Both the position numbers and the translations under genes were made by a program. From Chloroflexota bacterium (GTDB lineage Bacteria; Chloroflexota; Ktedonobacteria; Ktedonobacterales; Ktedonobacteraceae): a stretch of 11,639 nucleotides of DNA. Under the pieces are notes generated by a model. The model worked only from the letters and a program-made list of their open reading frames with translations, was not told the origin of the DNA and made no database searches. Location: NCBI GenBank assembly GCA_021828635.1, contig JAJZEJ010000267.1, positions 1 to 11,639 on the forward strand, given 5' to 3'. Shown in pieces: positions 6,727 to 11,639 of this stretch; positions within the stretch are counted from its first letter, which is position 1, and every line of letters begins with the position of its first letter.

Positions 6727-6754
6727 GCGCGACGGCTCATATGGGTCGCCGCGC
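6727..6754 (+). other. GC-rich hairpin in the leader of the HAD gene
   Basis: GCGCGACGGC (6727-6736) pairs with GTCGCCGCGC (6745-6754) with one A-C mismatch and one G-T wobble around an 8-nt loop. The bases after it, CTTATTTC, are a weak T-rich run. It could be a leader attenuator or a terminator for readthrough from the nuclease operon. The HAD ribosome site, AGGA (6765-6768), lies just downstream. Confidence 0.4.
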
Positions 6755-6775
6755 CTTATTTCATAGGAAACACAC

Positions 6776-7660
6776 ATGGAAATTACTCCACCAGATATTA
6801 AGCTGCTCGTCATCGATATTGATGGTACACTATTGACACCGGAACGCGAGATCACGGCACGCACACGAGATGCTATTCATGCCGCACAGGCTGAGGGTAT
6901 CGTCGTTACGCTGGCTACAGGCCGCCGCTACACAAATACCGCCCCTATCGCGGACGCGCTCGGTCTATCTATTCCGCTTATTTTGTGTGATGGTGCGCTG
7001 ATCCTCCAGCATCCCCAGGTCATGGTGCTGCATACGCAATCGCTGGCGGCTACCGTTGCCGATGAAGCGGTTGCTGTTCTGGCTCGCTATGGTATACAGC
7101 CGATAGTGCATCACATCAACGGCACGGGTGAAGAAATCTGGACGGGGCCAGAGAGCTTCGATACCCCGTGGCTGGCCGAGTATCTCGCCACCTTTCCCGA
7201 CCAAGTATCACGCTTCCCGTTAGATGCCCTCTGCAAAGGTAAACCAGACCCGTTGCGTGTCGTCGCCTTCGCGCCAGAAGAGGCTATTTACACACTCGCA
7301 CCAGAAATCTCGGCGCTGGAGTGTAGTTGGAACTCGATCAAGCAGGGCAACTACGGTAGTGCGGAGATGGCGATTATGCGCCCACATTGTAGCAAGGCCA
7401 GCGGTGTGGCTTGGATGGCCCAGAGTCTCGGTATACCGATGAGCGAGGTAATGGCTATCGGCGATAATAATAACGACATCGAGATGCTGGAAGCCGTGGG
7501 TTGGGGTGTAGCAATGGGACAGGCTTCCGACGCGGTGAGGACGATTGCGCGAGCTGTGACCACCCGCAACACAGAGGATGGGGTGGCCCAGGCAATCGAA
7601 CGTTACGCGCTACGCCGCGCGGCCAGCGCCGACTCGAACTCTTTGAGCCGCGAGATTTGA
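6776..7660 (+). CDS. Cof-type HAD-superfamily IIB phosphatase
   Basis: The 294-residue protein has all four HAD motifs. Motif I is DIDGTLL (D14 nucleophile, D16 acid/base), motif II is LATGRR (T48), motif III is CSKASGV (K207) and motif IV is GDNNNDIEML (D230 and D234, Mg2+ ligands). The cap inserted between motifs II and III (about 85-200) is the C2B type typical of Cof/YbiV-like cytosolic sugar-phosphate or flavin-precursor phosphatases. The exact substrate cannot be read. AGGA is 7 nt before the ATG. Length is near the usual 270-290 residues, with a short extra C-terminal tail (ASADSNSLSREI). That tail is encoded in the 58 bp that overlap the end of the phosphatase gene on the opposite strand. 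Confidence 0.9.
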   Translation: MEITPPDIKLLVIDIDGTLLTPEREITARTRDAIHAAQAEGIVVTLATGRRYTNTAPIADALGLSIPLILCDGALILQHPQVMVLHTQSLAATVADEAVAVLARYGIQPIVHHINGTGEEIWTGPESFDTPWLAEYLATFPDQVSRFPLDALCKGKPDPLRVVAFAPEEAIYTLAPEISALECSWNSIKQGNYGSAEMAIMRPHCSKASGVAWMAQSLGIPMSEVMAIGDNNNDIEMLEAVGWGVAMGQASDAVRTIARAVTTRNTEDGVAQAIERYALRRAASADSNSLSREI

Positions 7661-8379
7661 CGATGATTGGGAGCCGCTTGCCAGCGTTTCTGCTGCACCA
7701 GCATCAGCGCGTCACGAGCATGCATACCATTATAGATCAGCACTGCGCACGTCAGTAGCACGCTGCGCCCAACGCCATGCTCACAGTGAATGAGAACACG
7801 CCCACCTTTTTTGATACGTTCAGAGGTCCATTCCGCGCCTTTCATCAGGTCTTCGACGGTCAATGGGTAGGTATCGGGCGTGGGCAGGTAAAGTAGATGA
7901 ATATGCTCATGCGCCAACGCCTGCTCATCATCCTGATACTCTGAGCGCGTATCAACCACAGCGGTCACGCCCAGCAAACCCAACGCCCTGATGTCTTCAG
8001 GCCGAATACGTCCACCGACGGCCAGATGGTCAGTCACCCAACTCATATTGAGGCTGTCAGGTAGTGGAATATGTAAAGAACGCGCCACTTGCTCACTCTT
8101 CGAGTTCTCAGGGAAGAGGTTGGCAGCGATGCGCGTCCAAAGGCGGTATGCGACGCGCACCATACCGGTTGAGACCCAGCGCGTGGCGGAAAAGTGCAAG
8201 TGAGGCCGTTCGCCAACCGGCGCAATCGGCACTGATGGTTCCTCATGTTCCCGCCCACTTAACGTCTCCGGGGTAGGCAATGTCTCCGCTTTATCGGTAT
8301 CACCGAGTGTCATCGGTGCTTTTGGCTCTTGGTGTTCTTGTTCCCCAAACGATGGGGGCGTTCTTGGATCAGAAGGCAT
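7603..8379 (-). CDS. Cysteine-type dual-specificity (tyrosine) phosphatase
   Basis: The 258-residue protein has the Cys-based phosphatase signature HCEHGVGRS (198-206), with nucleophile C199 and arginine R205. The likely general acid is D169, in LPTPDTYPL. The dual-specificity-like domain starts around WVTDHLAVGG (114-123), a form common in bacterial and archaeal DSPs. The first 60 residues are rich in Pro, Glu and Thr and look disordered. A short hydrophobic/basic stretch (about 64-88) links them to the domain. It probably removes phosphate from Tyr or Ser/Thr residues of proteins; a lipid or nucleotide substrate is also possible. The start lies 15 bp after the DUF1385 stop, so it is the last gene of that minus-strand operon. 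The 3' end runs 58 bp into the HAD gene. Confidence 0.88.
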   Translation of the reverse strand: MPSDPRTPPSFGEQEHQEPKAPMTLGDTDKAETLPTPETLSGREHEEPSVPIAPVGERPHLHFSATRWVSTGMVRVAYRLWTRIAANLFPENSKSEQVARSLHIPLPDSLNMSWVTDHLAVGGRIRPEDIRALGLLGVTAVVDTRSEYQDDEQALAHEHIHLLYLPTPDTYPLTVEDLMKGAEWTSERIKKGGRVLIHCEHGVGRSVLLTCAVLIYNGMHARDALMLVQQKRWQAAPNHRQISRLKEFESALAARRSA

Positions 8380-8394
8380 GATTGATGTAATTCC

Positions 8395-9429
8395 TTATTG
8401 ATCGTGCAGCATCACACGCTGCAATGCCGCAATAGCACACTCTATCATGCTATCGTCTGGCTCGCGCGTCGTCAAGCTCTGCAATGCCAGGCCGGGAGCC
8501 AGTAGCCAGCGCACGGCACGGTAGCGGTAATTGGCCGCGCCCGCACGCATTAGCTCATAGGCGATGCCAGCCACGACAGGGACTAAAACGATACGTGCGA
8601 TAATTTTGCTAAGCAATGAAGAGGTCGGCACCAGTGCAAAGACAAAGATAGAGACAACCATCACGAGCAGCAGGAAGCCAGTACCACAGCGTGTATGAAC
8701 CCGCGAGGCTAAGCGCACATGCGCAACATCCAATGGGTCGCCATGCTCCATCGCGTTAATGGCTTTATGCTCAGCACCATGATAGCCGAAGACGCGCTGA
8801 ATATCCGGCACACGCCCAATCACACTCAGGTAGCCGACCAGCAAGCCCAGACGAATCAGTCCTTCAGTCGTCACGTTCAGCCAGCTACGAGCTGCGCCAT
8901 TGAGCGAACGGGTCAAGAGACTGGCAAGCAGTACGGGAACAACGAAGAAAATAGCGACCGCCATGCTCAGCGAGAGCAACAGGCTGAGAACCAGTCCGGC
9001 ACTACCAGAAGCAGCCTGGGTTGTCTCTTGCTCATCGCGCACAGCTAACGTGACAACACCCTCAGCATCATGAGTAGCAAGAACGCCAGTAGTGAGCGCG
9101 GCAGGCTCAGCTTCGCCAGAGGCCATGTTGGTCGAGAGCGTCATCATGCGCGTACCTAGAATCAGTGTTTGCCAGAGCATAAGCATGCCGCGCAAGAAAG
9201 GCAGACGGAAAATGGGGTTCTGATAGATGCGCGGGTTCAATCGCTCCTCGTAGATATAGAGCGTACCATCAGGACGACGCCCGGCTACCGAGGCCGTGTT
9301 GCGTCCACGCATCATCACGCCTTCAATAACCGCCTGACCACCATAATAAAATGTTTTGGTGCTGGCGAGGGCAAACTTAGTCACGGCATGACGCAACCAG
9401 CTACGTTGCGATGTTGTGTTATGTTGCAT
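8395..9429 (-). CDS. DUF1385 family membrane protein
   Basis: The 344 residues carry the three DUF1385 hallmarks: YYGGQAVIEGVMMRG (28-42), YHGAEHKAI (216-224) and HTRCGTGF (245-252). There are four likely membrane helices, near 146-171, 188-206, 252-268 and 276-293. Residues about 100-140 form a polar, Ala/Glu/Thr-rich insert that looks disordered. The biochemical role of the family (B. subtilis YqhQ is a member) is not established to my knowledge. The conserved His, Cys and Glu suggest metal binding or catalysis at the membrane (inference). Members often lie near rpmE and translation-release genes, and rpmE is indeed nearby here. The gene starts 18 bp after the glycosyltransferase stop with only a weak purine-rich ribosome site, so translation may be coupled. 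Confidence 0.92.
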   Translation of the reverse strand: MQHNTTSQRSWLRHAVTKFALASTKTFYYGGQAVIEGVMMRGRNTASVAGRRPDGTLYIYEERLNPRIYQNPIFRLPFLRGMLMLWQTLILGTRMMTLSTNMASGEAEPAALTTGVLATHDAEGVVTLAVRDEQETTQAASGSAGLVLSLLLSLSMAVAIFFVVPVLLASLLTRSLNGAARSWLNVTTEGLIRLGLLVGYLSVIGRVPDIQRVFGYHGAEHKAINAMEHGDPLDVAHVRLASRVHTRCGTGFLLLVMVVSIFVFALVPTSSLLSKIIARIVLVPVVAGIAYELMRAGAANYRYRAVRWLLAPGLALQSLTTREPDDSMIECAIAALQRVMLHDQ

Positions 9430-9447
9430 ATATATATCTTCTATCTC

Positions 9448-10938
9448 TTATAACTCGCGGTCTATGGGAGGAATCGTGCGTCGGGTGGAGAGACCCTGAA
9501 TGCGCAGGTGAGCCAGACGTTGCATCACCGAACTCTTCAAGAGCGGTTTCGATAAACGACGGTGAAAGCGCCGCAGACGAATAGCGGAGCGTAAGCGCCC
9601 GCTCATCTTCTGTTGCCGCCGCCGCCCACGAGCAGAATGCCAGATACTCTCCGCATCAGCCGCGGGTAGATAACTCAAAATACACTGTGCTATATCAAAC
9701 GAGGCTTTGGGACGACTGAGGTAGCGTGCGTTCTCCTGCTGCATCTTGCGCTCAGGCGATCCTGGCTTGACATACCGCCTGATGGCATCAACCAACTCAA
9801 TGGGATCATGCGCCATCACACCAATCTTATTCTTGACCACAAAATCGACGTTGCCCTCCTCCTGTCCTGGCACATAGCCACTAAGGATGATGGGCAAATT
9901 ACAAGATAGCGCCTCACAGATTGTACCGGGGCCGGCTTTGGTCACAATAACATCGGAAGCACGCATTAGTTCTGGCATATTTTGTACGAAACCGAAGATT
10001 TTGGCCGGAACATGCAGGCTGGCGCGGGTACGCTGGAGATGAGCATAGAGCTTACGATTGCGCCCAGTCACAACCATTAATTGCACAGGTAAATGCGCTT
10101 GTGAAATAGCGCGTACAGCCGCCTGCAAACCGCCTGCGCCATCACCACCGCCGACAAGTAGTACGACCGGTAGATCAGGAAGCAAGCCAAAACGCTGCTG
10201 TAGCTCCGGTTTGCTATCCACTGAGCGCGTAAATTTGGGATCGATAGGCATACCAAGCATATGGACGCGCTGCGGGTCTAGGCCACGCCGCAAGTAGAGC
10301 TGTTTCGCCTCTTCAGTAGGCACAATATAACCATCCGCACCCGCCGCGAACCAGGAGTGATGAATGGTAATCAGATCAGTCACGACTGTTACAAAAGGCA
10401 CAGACAATCCTAGCGCACGAATAGCACGCACAGTAACGCGCGTGAGCAATGGGTGAATGGAGACAATGACATCGGGTTGCACGCTAGTAATCAAGCGCAG
10501 CAGGCCGTTTTGAATCTGTGGCGTCGTTAGTGTATTGAAAGCCGCCAACGTCTCCTCACGGTTGCTCATGTGGAAAACTTCCCCGAAGAGCTTAGGATTG
10601 TAACGAATGGTCGGGCCATAAAGCTTAACAGCCTCGCGTAGTGGAAAACGACTGTATTCCTCGAAGACATCGACAATTTCGACGCGATAGGTAGGAGGAG
10701 GCAATTGAGATGGCAAGCGATTCGGGTCATTGGGGGCAACGTCATCCTGTATCGATAGCACATGTACACCGCCATCGACGCGGCTAGCAACCAGTGGCCG
10801 CTGGTGCGCCAGCCATGCCTCCTGCTCCTCCTGTGAAATAAGCTTGAGCGCGTTATGAATGGCATTAGCGGCACTTCGATGACCAGCCCCCGTATCTGCA
10901 ATCAGGAAGAGAATAGTTCGTTGCTTAGCATTTTCCAC
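9448..10938 (-). CDS. MGDG synthase/GT28-type glycosyltransferase (probable glycolipid synthase)
   Basis: The 496-residue protein begins with GTG (10936-10938), with AAGG 5 nt upstream. Its N-terminal half is the MGDG_synth domain, with ADTGAGHRSAANAI (14-27) as the acceptor-side loop. Its C-terminal half is the GT28 nucleotide-sugar domain, with LLVGGGDGAGG (260-270), VTKAGPGT (332-339), CEALSCNLP (341-349) and PGQEEGN (357-363). Relatives (plant MGDG synthase, Bacillus UgtP) transfer Gal or Glc from a UDP-sugar to diacylglycerol at the cytosolic face of the membrane. An insert (about 35-85) rich in Gln and Pro interrupts the N-terminal domain. The last 65 residues are strongly basic, with RGRRRQQK and RLRSAIRLRRFHRR clusters, and may bind anionic lipid. 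The gene leads a close-packed operon with the DUF1385 and phosphatase genes, suggesting envelope lipid metabolism. The exact sugar and acceptor are not deducible. Confidence 0.88.
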   Translation of the reverse strand: MENAKQRTILFLIADTGAGHRSAANAIHNALKLISQEEQEAWLAHQRPLVASRVDGGVHVLSIQDDVAPNDPNRLPSQLPPPTYRVEIVDVFEEYSRFPLREAVKLYGPTIRYNPKLFGEVFHMSNREETLAAFNTLTTPQIQNGLLRLITSVQPDVIVSIHPLLTRVTVRAIRALGLSVPFVTVVTDLITIHHSWFAAGADGYIVPTEEAKQLYLRRGLDPQRVHMLGMPIDPKFTRSVDSKPELQQRFGLLPDLPVVLLVGGGDGAGGLQAAVRAISQAHLPVQLMVVTGRNRKLYAHLQRTRASLHVPAKIFGFVQNMPELMRASDVIVTKAGPGTICEALSCNLPIILSGYVPGQEEGNVDFVVKNKIGVMAHDPIELVDAIRRYVKPGSPERKMQQENARYLSRPKASFDIAQCILSYLPAADAESIWHSARGRRRQQKMSGRLRSAIRLRRFHRRLSKPLLKSSVMQRLAHLRIQGLSTRRTIPPIDREL

Positions 10939-10970
10939 GAGCCTTACCCCTTATAGCAGTAATAAAAGAG

Positions 10971-11017
10971 GAAAAAGGGGTAAAGGATTGCACGACACAT
11001 TCCTTTACCCCTCTTTC
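10971..11017 (-). terminator. Intrinsic terminator of rpmE
   Basis: AGGGGTAAAGGA (10976-10987) is exactly complementary to 11001-11012, and the stem extends to 17 bp with one mismatch. Read on the minus strand, the stem is followed by TTTTTCCTCTTTT, a T-rich tract expected for an intrinsic terminator. It lies about 30 bp after the rpmE stop and 33 bp before the glycosyltransferase start. The downstream operon therefore needs readthrough or a promoter hidden in this small gap (a TATAAG box is present on the minus strand just before the GTG). Confidence 0.8.
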
Positions 11018-11045
11018 ATAATGTTCGATATCTGAACGTGACACC

Positions 11046-11252
11046 CTACTCTTCCTGGAGGTTAAAACGTCTGCGGAAACGCTCCACACGTCCGGCGGCG
11101 TCGAGGATGCGCTGCTGGCCCGTAAAGAACGGGTGACAATTTGAACACACATCAACTTTGAGAACCGGTTTGGTACTCATAGTTTGAAAGGTGTTGCCAC
11201 AGGCACAGCTCACTGTAGACTCAACAAAATTTGGATGGATACCCTTTTTCAT
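11046..11252 (-). CDS. rpmE: Ribosomal protein bL31 (zinc-binding type)
   Basis: This 68-residue protein begins [10 protein letters not shown] and is the large-subunit protein bL31, which helps bridge the two ribosomal subunits. The zinc-binding cysteines are all present, as C16-x-C18 and C36-x-x-C39 (CAC and CSNCHPF), so this is the Zn-containing form. The [19 protein letters not shown] tail is typical. The start at 11250-11252 is chosen because GGGAG lies about 6 nt upstream and homologues begin MKKGIHP; the longer upstream extension to 11348 is not needed. The gene ends with TAG, after which only nine non-conserved codons precede TGA. UAG is therefore read as a stop here. Confidence 0.97.
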   Translation of the reverse strand: MKKGIHPNFVESTVSCACGNTFQTMSTKPVLKVDVCSNCHPFFTGQQRILDAAGRVERFRRRFNLQEE

Positions 11253-11578
11253 GGCTGCTCCCACTTTATCAACAAGTATAATTCTGATGCCCGAAGTTCG
11301 CTCGTACAGTTTCTTACAATCCTGTATGATTGCGTCTTCCGACCACATGTCCTCAGCCTATAACTTCCCACACCCAGCATCTTATTCCATGCCGCTACGA
11401 CGCTTCTACAGGTCATGCCAAGACTCTGAGGATTTCTGTGGTCACAAGCATGGTCGGCAATTTGTTCCATGTTAAGACACGGAACGGAATTATCACGATT
11501 GTACATGCATGGCGGCACAACGTCAATACCCCGTGACCACTGCTGGAAAATTTCTCTATAGTTGAGGCTATCAACATC
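11253..11578. other. Non-coding stretch upstream of rpmE
   Basis: I see no convincing gene here. A 128-codon open frame on the minus strand (11635-11249) starts inside the inverted repeat, runs into the rpmE start in another frame and has no recognisable composition or motif. The stretch should hold the rpmE promoter; the only candidate I can point to is the TATACT box at 11275-11280 (minus strand). Confidence 0.5.
11275..11280 (-). promoter_or_regulatory. Possible -10 box for rpmE
   Basis: On the minus strand this reads TATACT, 22 bp before the rpmE ATG. No good -35 lies at 16-18 bp, so this is weak evidence; an extended or activator-dependent promoter would be needed. Confidence 0.25.
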
Positions 11579-11638
11579 TTCATGACACCCACAAGGGATG
11601 CCGCTACATGTAGTGACATCCCTTGTGTGTGTCATGAA
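11579..11638. repeat. Long near-perfect inverted repeat with central palindrome
   Basis: CATGACACCCACAAGGGATG (11581-11600) pairs with 11617-11636 at 19 of 20 positions, extended by two T-A pairs outside. The 16-nt centre itself contains the palindrome CTACATGTAG (11604-11613). No T-run follows on either strand. It may be a factor-independent terminator for a gene beyond the right edge, a protein-binding palindrome, or a mobile REP-like unit. Confidence 0.75.
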
Positions 11639-11639
11639 T

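Noticed and set aside
11253..11348. Longer rpmE start giving a 100-residue protein
   Set aside because: bL31 proteins start at MKKGIHP, and a Shine-Dalgarno element sits just before that ATG; the extra 32 residues match nothing in the family.
11249..11635. 128-codon open frame on the minus strand upstream of rpmE
   Set aside because: It begins within the inverted repeat, is rich in Cys/Arg/Ser with no pattern, and overlaps the rpmE start in another frame; the region looks non-coding.

Overview
The window looks like chromosomal DNA of a Ktedonobacter-type Chloroflexota (inference). The evidence is a kinase plus TPR arrangement with an activation segment of the style I associate with Ktedonobacteria (a GTVYYMAPEQ motif followed by a SDQYALA motif), a secreted-type beta-repeat protein of the 'FAEGY...EWLTLQNP' kind, and a rpmE / diglucosyl-type glycosyltransferase / DUF1385 / phosphatase cluster. 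There are no RNA genes, CRISPR arrays or transposases that I can see.

Layout. (1) 1-684: the 3' end of a beta-rich repeat protein, followed by a perfect 16-bp hairpin. (2) 932-2498: a decayed type II restriction-modification pair. A beta-class (probably N4-cytosine) DNA methyltransferase is interrupted by one in-frame amber codon. It overlaps by ATGA a NotI-family-like endonuclease that keeps its four-cysteine N-terminus but has lost its middle. (3) 2596-4593: a Ser/Thr kinase whose DFG motif reads DFR, followed after one in-frame amber by an 11-unit TPR array in the same frame, so the ancestor was very probably one kinase-TPR protein. (4) 4683-6618: three tightly spaced genes in one direction, encoding an unrecognised helical protein, a SecB-fold protein and a protein with a PD-(D/E)XK nuclease pattern. 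This is the best candidate for an undescribed system. (5) 6776-7660: a Cof-type HAD phosphatase with its own promoter. (6) Minus strand, 11252 down to 7603: rpmE, then a GT28/MGDG-synthase-like glycosyltransferase, a DUF1385 membrane protein and a Cys-type protein phosphatase. The phosphatase gene overlaps the HAD gene tail to tail by 58 bp. (7) 11253-11639: non-coding, ending in a long near-perfect inverted repeat.

How it fits together. The stretch from about 760 to 6640 is visibly richer in A+T than the flanks and carries accessory functions (R-M remnants, signalling kinase, SecB-like and nuclease genes). It reads as a small defence-type island inserted next to housekeeping genes. Two amber codons both fall where Trp is expected (TGG to TAG), and a third single-base change hits the kinase DFG. 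Young pseudogenisation is the simplest reading. Base-call error and amber suppression are alternatives. The essential rpmE gene ends cleanly at TAG, which argues against a general reassignment of UAG.

All assignments come from reading motifs by eye; no database search was run.
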